Assembly: GCA_942491665.1 (NCBI GenBank)
Contig: CALOBR010000021.1
Span: 306,596-370,595, forward strand
From: CAVQGZ01 sp942491665
Lineage (GTDB): Bacteria > Actinomycetota > Actinomycetes > Jiangellales > Jiangellaceae
Reading direction: 5' to 3'
Length of the DNA: 64,000 nucleotides
The translations under genes were made by a program, and so were the position numbers. The notes beneath the pieces are model-generated. The model made no database searches and was not told the origin of the DNA. It saw nothing but the letters and a program-made list of their open reading frames with translations. Shown piece by piece: positions 29,078 through 37,933 of this stretch; the first letter of the stretch is position 1; each line of letters opens with the position of its first letter.

Positions 29078-30680
29078 CCGCGGCGAGACACCCGCCCCGC
29101 AGCGCGGGAGGGGCCCCCGAGCAGGTGAGGCGTCCACCTGGCCCGCCGACCGCGGCAACCGGACTGGCCGTGTACAGGCCTCCCGCATCGGCGAGGGCGG
29201 CAAGCGCGAGGCGCTGCCGAAGCCCGGTGGCGAGGGGGTTCGACTGCCCGAGAGGCCGCGGCCGCAAAACGGGCGGGAAGGAGGAGGGCAGGGGCTGTGC
29301 CCGCGAGGTCAGCTCGCTGAGCTCGGATCCGCAGCGCGGGTCGCGGAGATCGTCGGACGCCGACCCGGTGGCGGAGATCCCGTTCGCCCACCCGCTACGT
29401 GCCTGGCCTCTCGCTGCACGACCACGTGGTCGACGAGGGTCCGATCAGACGGCGTACGGCCTCACCTGGCGCGGGTCTTACAGGCTGGCCGAGGGCGTCG
29501 CCACGGTCCACGCCGGCGTGTCCACCGACGCAAAGCCCTCCAACGTGCTGATGGAGGGCCGCACCCCCGATCCTCATCGACTTCGGCCTGGCCCGGGTCG
29601 CCGACGACCCCAAGCTCACCCACACCGGCTGGCTGCTCGGCACGCCCGGCTACCTGGCCCCCGAGATCCTGAACGGCGACGACGCGACCGCCGCCTCCGA
29701 CGTCCACTCGTGGGCCGCCACCGTGGCGTACGCCGGCACGGGACGCCGTTCGGTCGGGGGGCCGTCGATGGCGATCATGGACCGCGTGCGCCGCGACCAG
29801 CACGACCTCGACGGGCGTCGGAGCCGCGCGGCGCGTGGTCGAGGCCGCCCTCGACCCCGACCCCGGCCGGCGACCGACCCCTCGTCGGGACCTGCTGGAG
29901 TGGCTGGACTCCGTCCAACCGAGCACCCCCGCTGACCCAGAGCGGCGAAGGTCGACTACCGCCGCGACGTCGCCGCGGTGACCGCGGGCCGCCATGCGAC
30001 GGGCTGTCGCAGGGCCGACCGTCGAGCCGGGGATCTGCCGAGACCTCGCGAGCGCGAGGACCATGACCGCGGTCTGCCGGAGGCCCGAGGACCCTGCCGC
30101 TCCACGCCGCGGCCGCTGGCCGGCGCTGTGCGTCCCCGAAGCGTGCAGCTCGGGTCGACGCCCGGCGCGGACGAGGGATCGCGGCGCCTGCCGGCAGGCC
30201 GGCGGGCCCTCGAACCGCCGCCGGCCGCGGCTCGTAGCGCGTCGCTCGCCGGCGGCGGGGTCGCCGGGCAGCCTGCGCAGGCGAGACGAACCGGGGGGCT
30301 GATGCCCCGTGGCGGCGCACTGGTACCGTCGGCTCTGTGCACGGGTCGCCCGCCCTGCGACGTGCCCTGACTTACGCCGGGGGGGCGGCCACGCTGCTGC
30401 GGCGCGATCGAAGCGGCATCGTGGTGGTCGCCCAGCTCGCGGCCTCCCCTGGTCTACTCACGGTGCGGTCGCGGACGATGGCGTGTACATGTTCGCCGCG
30501 GTCAGCCTCGTGTGCTCGCCGGCTCGATGGTCGGCCCCGGCTGGTCCTGGTGCGCCACCGCTAGCTCGGGGTCGCGGGGGCGGCTGGTCGTACGCCGCTC
30601 CGGCGCGGCTGGGTCGTGCTGCCTGCTCGGTCCCCGACTGAACTCGCGCTGGATCCCGGCCGCGCTCGGCTACCGGGTTC
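29074..30680 (+). CDS. Membrane Ser/Thr protein kinase, heavily frame-broken
   Basis: Starts at ATG 29074, overlapping the ilvE stop (ATGA). The domain can be followed through frame changes: YRASRIGEGG (glycine loop, about 29,170), CAREVSSLS, RYVPGLSLHDHVVDEGPI (29,393), KPSNVLMEGRTP beside the catalytic loop (29,535), ILIDFGLARVADDPKLTHTG, GTPGYLAPEILNGDDATAAS and DVHSWAATVAYAGTG. The HRD triad is split by a shift just before KPSN. The rest, to about 30,680, is poorly readable; fragments suggest a membrane-associated C-terminus. I recall similar kinases between ilvE and cimA in Nocardioides-like genomes. Its target is unknown. The terminator at 30,868 closes the unit. Confidence 0.72.
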
Positions 30681-30867
30681 GGGTGCTCGGGGGTCCGAGG
30701 CCCGGCGGGCTCCGGCGACGCCGGCCGCATCCTGTGGCGGGCCGCTGGGCCCGGCATTCCGAGACTGGCCTTGCCAGAGGTCGGACCCGGGCGTGGCACG
30801 AGGCCCGGCCGCTGGACCGCATAACCCGAAGCGCGGCGATCATGCCCGTCGGACCCGTCGACGCGCA

Positions 30868-30897
30868 GACCTCGTACCCCCGAGAGGTCTTTTTTTT
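30868..30897 (+). terminator. Intrinsic terminator with T8 tract, upstream of cimA
   Basis: GACCTC (30868-30873) pairs with GAGGTC (30884-30889) and is followed immediately by eight T residues (30890-30897). A T8 run is strikingly unusual in this GC-rich background, and the hairpin-plus-U-tract shape is canonical. It probably ends the kinase transcript, implying a separate promoter for cimA. Confidence 0.75.
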
Positions 30898-30951
30898 GGC
30901 CGGCGGTGGTCGATCCCGAGACGAGAGCGAGCCGGACTACCGCGGCTGGAC

Positions 30952-32080
30952 CTGACGGCGTTCCACGTCTACGACACCACCCTGCGCGACGGCGCGCAGC
31001 AGGAGGGCCTCAACCTCTCGGTCGCCGACAAGCTGAGCATCGCCAAGCAGCTCGACGGCCTCGGCGTGGGCTACATCGAGGGCGGCTGGCCGGGCGCCAA
31101 CCCCAAGGACACCGAGTTCTTCCGCCGTGCCCGCGAGGAGCTCGACCTGCGCCACGCGAGGCTCGCGGCGTTCGGCGCCACCCGCCGGGCCGGCGTCCCG
31201 GCGGCCGACGACCCGCTCGTCGCCGCCCTGCGTGACAGCGGCGCGGGGGTGGTCACCCTGGTGGCCAAGTCGCACGACCGGCACGTCGAGCTCGCGCTGC
31301 GCACCACGCTCGAGGAGAACCTCGCGATGGTCCGCGACACCGTGGGCCACCTGCGGGCCGAGGGGCAGCGGGTCTTCCTCGACGCCGAGCACTTCTTCGA
31401 CGGCTACCGCGCCAACCGCGACTACGCCCTCGAGGTGCTGCGCACCGCCGCCGAGGCCGGCGCGGAGGTGGTCGCCCTGTGCGACACCAACGGCGGCATG
31501 CTGCCCGGCTGGGTCGCCGACGTCGTGGACGACGTGCTCGCCACCACCGGGGTCCGGGTCGGCATCCACTGCCACAACGACACCGGCTGCGCGGTCGCCA
31601 ACACGCTGGCCGCGGTCGACGCCGGCGCCACCCACGTGCAGGGCACCGTCAACGGCTACGGCGAGCGCACCGGCAACGCCGACCTCGTCGCGGTCGTCGC
31701 CAACCTCGAGCTCAAGCTGGACCGTGCCGCTGCTCGAGCCGCACCGCCTCTGCAGGAGTCGACCCGCATCGCGCACGCGATCGCCGAGGTCACCAACGTG
31801 CCGCCGGCGTCGCGCCAGCCGTACGTCGGCACGTCGGCGTTCGCCCACAAGGCCGGCCTGCACGCCAGCGCGATCAAGGTCGACCCCGACCTCTACCAGC
31901 ACATGGACCCGGTGGGCGTCGGCAACGACATGCGGATGCTCGTCTCCGACATGGCCGGCCGCGCCTCGATCGAGCTCAAGGGCCGCGAGCTCGGCTTCGA
32001 CCTCGCCGACCGACGAGCGAGCTGCTCGACCCGGGTCACCGACCGGGTCAAGGAGCTGGAGGCGCAGGGCTACACCTTCG
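30952..32080 (+). CDS. cimA: Citramalate synthase, 3'-truncated
   Basis: The DRE-TIM fold is clear: FHVYDTTLRDGAQQEGLNLS, IEGGWPGANPKDTEFFRRA, TLVAKSHDRHVELALRTT, LCDTNGGMLPGWVADVVDD and the metal-binding HCHNDTGCAVANTLAAVDAG. Further on are TSAFAHKAGLHASAIKVDPD and GRASIELKGRELGFDLAD. It makes citramalate from pyruvate and acetyl-CoA for threonine-independent isoleucine synthesis. The expected ATG is absent; the frame begins at a CTG (30952). The protein stops at ELEAQGYTF, losing the roughly 170-residue regulatory C-terminal domain, because the sequence jumps into an FAH-family gene at a shared GGCTACACC. There is one shift near 31,725. Confidence 0.88.
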
Positions 32081-32447
32081 GCCAACGACGTCACCGCGCG
32101 CGACCTGCAGAAGAGCGACGTGCAGTTCACCCGCGCCAAGGGCTTCGACTCGTTCTGCCCGCTCGGCCCGTGGATCGAGACCGACCTCGACCCGCAGGAC
32201 TTCCACGACGGACGGGCGGTCCAGACCTGGCTCAACGGCGACCTCGTCCAGGACGGCAGCACCAAGGACATGGTCTTCGACGTCCCCGGCGCTGGTCGCC
32301 CACGTCTCCAGCGTGATGACGCTGCTGCCCGGCGACGTGATCCTCACCGGCACCCCCGAGGGTGTCGGGCCGATGGAGGTCGGCGACGAGGTCGAGGTCT
32401 CGATCGCCGGTCTCGGCACGCTCACGAACAAGGTCGCCCAGAGATGA
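32071..32447 (+). CDS. Fumarylacetoacetate hydrolase-family protein, C-terminal half only
   Basis: Reads ANDVTARDLQ, TRAKGFDSFCPLGPWIETDL, VQTWLNGDLVQDGSTKDMVF, VSSVMTLLPGDVILTGTPEG and GDEVEVSIAGLGTLTNKV, the C-terminal half of the FAH/2-hydroxyhepta-2,4-diene-dioate isomerase fold. Most of the metal-binding N-terminal region is missing, as the sequence is fused to cimA inside the GYT motif that precedes ANDVTARD. Actinobacteria often carry such a gene just upstream of gltX, as here. The exact reaction is unknown. One shift lies near 32,290. Confidence 0.78.
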
Positions 32448-32464
32448 GTACGAAGGACAGATGA

Positions 32465-33951
32465 GTGACAGACCGGGTGCGGGTGCGGTTCTGCCCGTCC
32501 CCGACCGGCAACCCGCACGTCGGCCTGGTCCGCACCGCGCTGTTCAACTGGGCCTTCGCCCGGCACCACGGCGGCACCTTCGTGTTCCGCATCGAGGACA
32601 CCGACGCGGCGCGCGACACCGAGGAGTCCTACGAGCAGCTCCTCGAGGCGATGCGCTGGCTCGGCCTCGACTGGGACGAGGGCCCCGAGGTCGGCGGCCC
32701 CAACGGTCCCTACCGCCAGTCCGAGCGCAGCGACATCTACCTCGACGTGCTCGCCCGCCTGCGCGAGGCGTCGTACACCTACGACTGCTACTGCACCACC
32801 GACGAGGTCGACGCGAGCGGCGCAAGGCGTCCGGCTCCAAGATCATGGGCTACGACGGCTTCTGCCGGGAGCTCTCCGAGGAGCAGGTGGCGGCGTTCCG
32901 CGCCGAGGGCCGGGCGCCGGTCGTCCGGTTCCGGATGCCCGACGGCTCGATCACCTTCGACGACCTGGTCCGCGGCGAGATCACCTTCCAGACCGAGTAC
33001 GTCCCCGACTTCGCGCTCTGCCGCGCCAACGGCGACCCGCTCTACACGCTGGTCAACCCGGTCGACGACGCGCTGATGGAGATCACCCACGTGCTGCGCG
33101 GCGAGGACCTGCTCTCGAGCACCCCCCGCCAGATCGCGCTCTACGAGGCGCTGATCGAGCTGGGCATCGCGAAGTTCGACGCCACGAGTTCGGCCACCTG
33201 CCCTACGTGATGGGCGAGGGCAACAAGAAGCTCTCCAAGCGCGACCCGCAGTCCAACCTGTTCCTGCACCGCGAGCGCGGCTTCCTGCCCGAGGGCCTGC
33301 TCAACTACCTCGCCCTGCTGGGCTGGGCGATCGCGCCCGACAACGACGTGTTCACCCTCGAGGAGATGTACGCCGCCTTCGACATCGGCGACGTCAACCC
33401 CAACCCGGCCCGCTTCGACCTCAAGAAGGCCGAGGCGATCAACGCCGCGCACATGCGGCTGCTGTCGGTCGAGGAGATCGGCCGCCGCTCGGTCCCGTAC
33501 CTCGCCGCCGCCGGCCTCGTCGCCGACCCACCGACTCCCGAGCAGCAGAGCGTGCTGGACGCCGCGATGCCGCTGGTCGCCGAGCGGATCAACAAGCTCA
33601 CCGAGGTCGTCGACATGCTCGGCTTCCTGTTCGTCGACGAGGCGGACTTCACGATCGACCCGACCGACGCCGTCAAGTCGCTCAACGACGACGGCCGCGA
33701 GGTCGCTCGGCGCGGCGCACGACGCGCTCGCGGCGCTGCCGGGACTGGGATCACCGCCGCGATCGAGGCGGCGCTGCGAGCCGCGCTGGTCGACGAGCCT
33801 GGGCCTCAAGCCGCGCCACGCCTTCGGCCCGGTCCGGGTCGCGGTCACGGGACGGCGGGTCTCGCCGCCGCTGTTCGAGTCGATGGAGCTGCTCGGACGG
33901 GATCGAAGCCTGGCCCGGCTGGGGGCGCTGGCCGAAGCGGTGAGCGCGTGA
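32465..33951 (+). CDS. gltX: Glutamyl-tRNA synthetase, frame-broken
   Basis: Starts at GTG 32465, VTDRVRVRFCPSPTGNPHVG, with the class I HIGH-equivalent at the end, then VFRIEDTDAARDTEESYEQL, YDGFCRELSEEQVAAFRAEG, FQTEYVPDFALCRANGDPLY, the KMSKS-equivalent KKLSKRDPQ and a helical anticodon-binding domain. The C-terminus is FGPVRVAVTGRRVSPPLFES. It charges tRNA-Glu, and probably mischarges tRNA-Gln for the GatCAB encoded in this window; both cognate tRNA genes lie just downstream. Frames break near 32,815, 33,185, 33,705, 33,760 and 33,800. The stop overlaps the next start by GTGA. Confidence 0.93.
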
Positions 33952-35198
33952 GCACCGGCTGGACGGGCAGCGACGCTCACGACGACCCGTTCGCGATCCC
34001 GTCCGGCCCGCCCCCGGAGCGTTCCCCAACGCCGCTGCCGGCCGGATGGTCGCCCGCGGTGCCGTACGGCTACCCCACGACGGCGCCGCCCGGCCCGTGG
34101 CGCCCCGGCCCGCTGCCACCTGGTCCACCGCCAACGCCGCCTACCGCGCCGGGCATGAAGCGTCGCCGCGGAACGCCCGAGTACGACGAGGCGCAGCCGT
34201 ACCACCGCATTCTGCGCACCCGCAACTACGGTTGGTGGCGGCCGTTGGTCGGCCTCGTTGTGATGGCCGTGACGTTCTTGGTGATCAGCGTCGTCGTCAC
34301 CACCGCCGCGCTGCTGCCGGCTGCTGCTGGACGGAGCCCTCGACCTGGAGTCGACAGACTCCGACCCGGCCTCGGCACTCATCAGCAGCCCCATCGGCCT
34401 GCTCGGGGTCAACCTGTCGCTGGCGGCGCTCATCCCGGCGGCGAACCTCGGACTGCTGGCCGGGCACCAGCTGCGTCCCGGCTGGCTCCACTCCGTCACC
34501 GGGCGCATGCGCTGGAAGTTCCTGTTCTTCTGCCTGCTCGTCGAGGTGGGCGTCAGCGCGGTGATCCTGCCGCTCAGCGGCCTGGCCGGCGCGTTCTCCG
34601 GAGGCGAGCAGGTGGCCACCCAGCCCTTGTCGTTCGCCGCATGGCTCCCCTTCGCCGTCGTCATCCTGCTCACCACCCCGCTGCAGGCCGCCGGGGAGGA
34701 GTACGGCTTTCGGGGGTACGGGCTGCAGGCGCTCGGCGCGTGGGTGCGCAACCCCTGGTTCGGCATCGTCGTCACGTCCCTGCTGTTCGCCGCCGCGCAC
34801 GGAGGCCAGAGCCTGCCGTTGTTCCTCAATCGCTTCGTCTTCGGCATGGTCGCCGGCTACCTCACGGTGCGTACCGGCGGGCTCGAGGCGCGATCAGCAT
34901 CCACGTCGTCAACAACCTCGTCGTGCTGCTGCTGGCCAGCGCCACGGGGCAGCTCGAGCCGTCGCTGACGGTGTCGGAGGTGCCGTGGGCCGTGACGATC
35001 GTCGACATGCTCGGGATGCTCCTGTACGCCGTGCTGGCCCTGCGCCTGGCCAAGCGGATGGGGCTGGACCGGGTGACGGCCTGTCAGCCCGCCGCCGCGG
35101 GCCGTACGTGCGCCCGTCCCATCCGCCATCCAGCCCGTCCCGCACCGTCCCCCTGGGGGCCGCCGAGCGGTTTTGGTCCGTCGGAGCGGTCCGGGTAG
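33948..35198 (+). CDS. CPBP-family intramembrane (CAAX-like) protease, frame-broken
   Basis: Starts at GTG 33948, coupled to gltX. A Pro-rich cytosolic N-terminus of about 85 residues is followed by membrane segments (PLVGLVVMAVTFLVISVVV, then several more). Motif 1, GEEYGFRGYGLQALG, holds the glutamate pair and Arg; motif 2 is LLFAAAHGG; motif 3 is IHVVNNLVVLLL. These are the metal-coordinating residues of CPBP glutamic proteases. The family includes CAAX proteases and bacteriocin-immunity proteins; no substrate can be inferred. Frames break near 34,310 and 34,890. The last 30-odd residues are Pro/Arg-rich. Confidence 0.8.
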   Translation: MSTGWTGSDAHDDPFAIPSGPPPERSPTPLPAGWSPAVPYGYPTTAPPGPWRPGPLPPGPPPTPPTAPGMKRRRGTPEYDEAQPYHRILRTRNYGWWRPLVGLVVMAVTFLVISVVVTTAALLPAAAGRSPRPGVDRLRPGLGTHQQPHRPARGQPVAGGAHPGGEPRTAGRAPAASRLAPLRHRAHALEVPVLLPARRGGRQRGDPAAQRPGRRVLRRRAGGHPALVVRRMAPLRRRHPAHHPAAGRRGGVRLSGVRAAGARRVGAQPLVRHRRHVPAVRRRARRPEPAVVPQSLRLRHGRRLPHGAYRRARGAISIHVVNNLVVLLLASATGQLEPSLTVSEVPWAVTIVDMLGMLLYAVLALRLAKRMGLDRVTACQPAAAGRTCARPIRHPARPAPSPWGPPSGFGPSERSG

Positions 35199-35212
35199 AC
35201 TCGTCGAGCCCT

Positions 35213-35284
35213 TGGGGTATGGGGTAATTGGCAGCCCGACGGTTTCTGGTTCCGTTAGTCTTGGTTCGAGTCCAGGTACCCCAG
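35213..35284 (+). tRNA. tRNA-Gln (CTG)
   Basis: A 72-base cloverleaf. Acceptor stem TGGGGTA (35213-35219) pairs with TACCCCA (35277-35283), discriminator G. The anticodon loop is TTCTGGT with anticodon CTG, and the T-arm contains GGTTCGAGTCC. The T-T mismatch closing the anticodon stem may be natural or an error. It pairs functionally with GltX and GatCAB. Confidence 0.93.
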
Positions 35285-35365
35285 CGATGATCGTCCTCCG
35301 CCGCGGGGCGGGTACGATCCTCCCCGGCAGCGACGTTCGTCGAACGCTGTCGGTCAGTACCACCA

Positions 35366-35438
35366 GGCCCCGTTGTGTAGCGGCCTAGCACGCCGCCCTC
35401 TCAAGGCGGTAGCGCGGGTTCGAATCCCGTCGGGGCTA
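35366..35438 (+). tRNA. tRNA-Glu (CTC)
   Basis: A 73-base cloverleaf. Acceptor GGCCCCG (35366-35372) pairs with CGGGGCT, discriminator A. Anticodon stem CCGCC/GGCGG encloses loop CTCTCAA, anticodon CTC. The T-arm is GCGGGTTCGAATCCCGT. It lies 81 bases after tRNA-Gln. Confidence 0.95.
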
Positions 35439-35444
35439 CGTCGA

Positions 35445-35474
35445 GTCCCGCCGCCCTCACCAGGGTGGCGGGAC
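35445..35474. terminator. Bidirectional hairpin between tRNA-Glu and the convergent glycosyltransferase gene
   Basis: GTCCCGCCGCCCT and AGGGTGGCGGGAC form a 12-13 bp stem with one mismatch and a CACC loop. It lies seven bases after tRNA-Glu and ten bases after the stop of the minus-strand gene, so it can serve both transcripts. Confidence 0.8.
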
Positions 35475-35483
35475 GTCGTCGTC

Positions 35484-37040
35484 TCAGGGCTCGCGTACCT
35501 CGAACACGTTGATGGCGATGCCGTTGTGCGGCCCGGGCAGACGCGCGGAGCTGACCTGCTCCAGTCGGTCGGAGTCACGCAGCTCGGCACCGATCTCGTT
35601 CATCGCGTCGTCCAGGGCGATCCAGTACGGGTGGTGGTCCCACGGGGGTCCCGATGTCGTGCGCGAACGCCGACCCGGGCGGGCGGTCGGCACCGGAGCG
35701 CCACGAGGGGGCGTCACGGTGACGGAGCCGCTCGACGCGGTCGCGGCGTCGAGCGACCCTCGTACACGCGCCCGGAGGGCGCGATCGCGCACCAGGACGG
35801 TAGTGGCGGAGCGGATGGCCGGGGCGGTCACCGAGGTCACCCCACGTCGGCCAGGCCGGTGCTCGAAGGCAAGGCTGTTGGCGAGCGCGTACTCCGGCCC
35901 ACGGACCTCGCGTTGGGTCACCGGGTCGGCGAAGGCGGAGCGAGTGAGGTCGGGGACGGCGACGAACGCGAGGGAGGCCAGCACCGCGGCGACCATCCAC
36001 CACCGTCGTGACAGGTAGACCCCGACGAGGGTGCCCATGGGGGCCATCACGATGAACGCGTAGTTGGGTGTGAACAGGGGCCGCACCTGCGACACCGCCC
36101 AGAGAAGAACCACCGCGGCCGTCGCGAGAATCATCGTCGTGACGAGCAGCAGTCGGCCCGGGTCCGCCGGCTCGCCTACCCCGGCACGGCGCCGGCGCCT
36201 CGCGAGGACGAGTGTCGCGGCCAGACCGAGCACTACGACCCACGCCGTGACCTGGCCCCCGGCAGACAGCGTGAGCGTTCGCCCTAGCAGGCTGGCATCG
36301 GGTACCTGGTGGGCGGCCAGCGGCTGGTTCGTGAGCTGGTCGGCCAGCGTCGGCGCCCACGGCAGGAACACGATGAGCACGATGCCGGTGGCAATCATGG
36401 TGCGGGTGAGGATCCAGCGACGGTCGGTGCGCAGCGCCGTCACGGCCAGCGCGCCAAGCAGCGCCGCCAGCAGCAGCCCTCCCCAGTAGTGGGTGAGGGG
36501 CAGCAGGGCCCCGCTGACGCTGAACACCGCCAGCGCCGGCCATCGCCCGTTCTTGACGAGGGCGATCGCGGCATCCAGCGCGATGGTGCCCAGCAGGAAC
36601 GCGATCGCGTACGGCCGCGCGAGGCCGGCCAGCGCCAGGCTTCCGGGAGCCAGCAGCACGAACGCGCTCGCCAGCCACCCGGCTCGGGCGCCTCCCAGAC
36701 GACGGGCTGCGTCGAACGACACGGCGGCTGCGGCGAGCATCGCGAGAACGGACAGCCCGCGAAGGTAGGTGTCGCCGGTCCCTCCGCTCAGCCAGGCGTG
36801 CAGGGTGAGGAAGTACACCGGCGGGTTGACGTCCCAGCCGAGCGCCTCCGGGATGTCGCGGATCGGCAGGTCGGCATAGGTCCAGGCGATCGCCTCGTCG
36901 CGGAACAACGTGGCGGCCATCTCGTCGCGTATCCGCCCGGCGGTGATGACCAGCAGCACCACCCAGCCGCCGATCGCGGCCACGACAGGCAGCGCCGACG
37001 AGGCGGCGGTGCCCGTCGGAGCCGTCCGGGAGGTGGTCAC
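35484..37040 (-). CDS. Membrane glycosyltransferase (GT39/PMT-like fold)
   Basis: A 518-residue intact protein with about ten transmembrane segments. Just after the first segment a lumenal loop reads FRDEAIAWTYADLPIRDIPE, then GWDVNPPVYFLTLHAWL. This D-E plus D-x-NPP-H arrangement is typical of the GT-C superfamily, where the acidic residues bind the polyprenyl-phosphate sugar donor. The C-terminal 130 residues are extracytoplasmic. It probably transfers a sugar to a cell-envelope acceptor; donor and acceptor are unknown. It ends facing the tRNA pair across a shared terminator. Confidence 0.8.
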   Translation of the reverse strand: MTTSRTAPTGTAASSALPVVAAIGGWVVLLVITAGRIRDEMAATLFRDEAIAWTYADLPIRDIPEALGWDVNPPVYFLTLHAWLSGGTGDTYLRGLSVLAMLAAAAVSFDAARRLGGARAGWLASAFVLLAPGSLALAGLARPYAIAFLLGTIALDAAIALVKNGRWPALAVFSVSGALLPLTHYWGGLLLAALLGALAVTALRTDRRWILTRTMIATGIVLIVFLPWAPTLADQLTNQPLAAHQVPDASLLGRTLTLSAGGQVTAWVVVLGLAATLVLARRRRRAGVGEPADPGRLLLVTTMILATAAVVLLWAVSQVRPLFTPNYAFIVMAPMGTLVGVYLSRRWWMVAAVLASLAFVAVPDLTRSAFADPVTQREVRGPEYALANSLAFEHRPGRRGVTSVTAPAIRSATTVLVRDRALRARVRGSLDAATASSGSVTVTPPRGAPVPTARPGRRSRTTSGPPWDHHPYWIALDDAMNEIGAELRDSDRLEQVSSARLPGPHNGIAINVFEVREP

Positions 37041-37094
37041 ATGGCCGGTAAGTATCCCTGCTCGTCGGCCTCACGCCGCCGCTGACCCGCCCGC

Positions 37095-37865
37095 TCAGCC
37101 GGGCTGGGCGTCCGACCCGCCGACGATGGCCCCCTGCAGTGCTCCGGCCGCAGCGACGACGGCGGGGGCGTGCAGCCGGCCTGGCTGGCGCGTCAAGCGC
37201 TCGATCGGCCCGGACACCGACACGGCCGCGATCACCTTGCCTCGCGGGGACCGCACGGGGGCGCTGACAGAGGCGACGCCACTCTCGCGCTCGCCCACCG
37301 ACTGGGCCCAGCCGCGTCGGCGCACGCCGGCCAGGGCGCTGGCCGAGAACCGTGCCTTGGGTAGCAGGCGGGTCAGCCGGTCGGGGTCCTCCCACGCCAG
37401 CAGCACCTGAGCCGCCGAACCGGCCTGCATCGAGAGCGTCTCGCCGACCGGGATGGTGTCGCGCAGCCCCGTCGGACGCTCGGCGGCGGCGACGCAGACA
37501 CGGTCGGTCGCCCTGGCGGCGGAACAGCTGGGCGCTCTCGCCGGTCAGATGTCGCGCAGCCGGGCGAGCACCGGACCGGCGGCGGCGAGCAGCCGGTCCT
37601 CGACCGCGGCCGCAGCCAGCTCGTCCAGGCGGGGGCCGAGGACGAAGCGGCCCTGCCTCGTCGCGGGTGACCAGGCGGTGGTGCTCGAGCGCGACAGCGA
37701 GCCGGTGCGCGGTGGGTCGGGCAGCCCGGTCGCGGCGACGAGCTGGTCGAGGGTGGCCGGCCCGGACTCCAGGGCGCTCAATACCAGAGCGGCCTTGTCG
37801 AGCACGCCGACGCCGCTGCCGCCGCCGTCGGGCTTCCTTTCTCGCCATAGCCGCCTCCGATACAC
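37095..37865 (-). CDS. IclR-family regulator of leucine genes (NdgR/LtbR-like), frame-broken
   Basis: The N-terminal winged helix reads GVGVLDKAALVLSALESGPA and TLDQLVAATGL. The IclR effector domain continues in other frames, with DITGESAQLFRRQGD, AGSAAQVLLAWEDPDRL, RRRGWAQSVGERESGVASVS and VSVSGPIERLTRQPGRLHAP. It is divergent from leuC with a palindrome between them. In Streptomyces, Corynebacterium and Mycobacterium the IclR protein in this position controls leuCD and other amino-acid genes. Frames break near 37,430-37,560 and 37,650-37,735. The start is taken at ATG 37865, but an internal start near VGVLDKA is equally possible. Confidence 0.85.
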
Positions 37866-37887
37866 TCGTCCGGTAGGTGATACTGCC

Positions 37888-37904
37888 GTCTCACTATATG
37901 GGAC
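37888..37904. promoter_or_regulatory. Imperfect palindrome GTCTCACTATATGGGAC, candidate NdgR/LtbR operator
   Basis: GTCTCA and TGGGAC form inverted half-sites (one mismatch to TGAGAC) around CTATA. The site sits in the 68-base gap between the divergent regulator and leuC genes, about 30 bases before the leuC ATG, where the IclR-type regulator of leuCD acts in other actinobacteria. Assignment rests on position and symmetry. Confidence 0.55.
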
Positions 37905-37933
37905 AGCAAGGGAGTACGGAATGAGGTGTCGGC

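Noticed and set aside
29074..30867. Treating the broken kinase as a true pseudogene
   Set aside because: Frame breaks are as dense in neighbouring essential genes, so decay cannot be told from sequence error.
35575..37848. A 757-codon Arg-rich minus-strand frame
   Set aside because: It runs through the real glycosyltransferase and regulator genes in another frame and shows only high-GC artefact composition.
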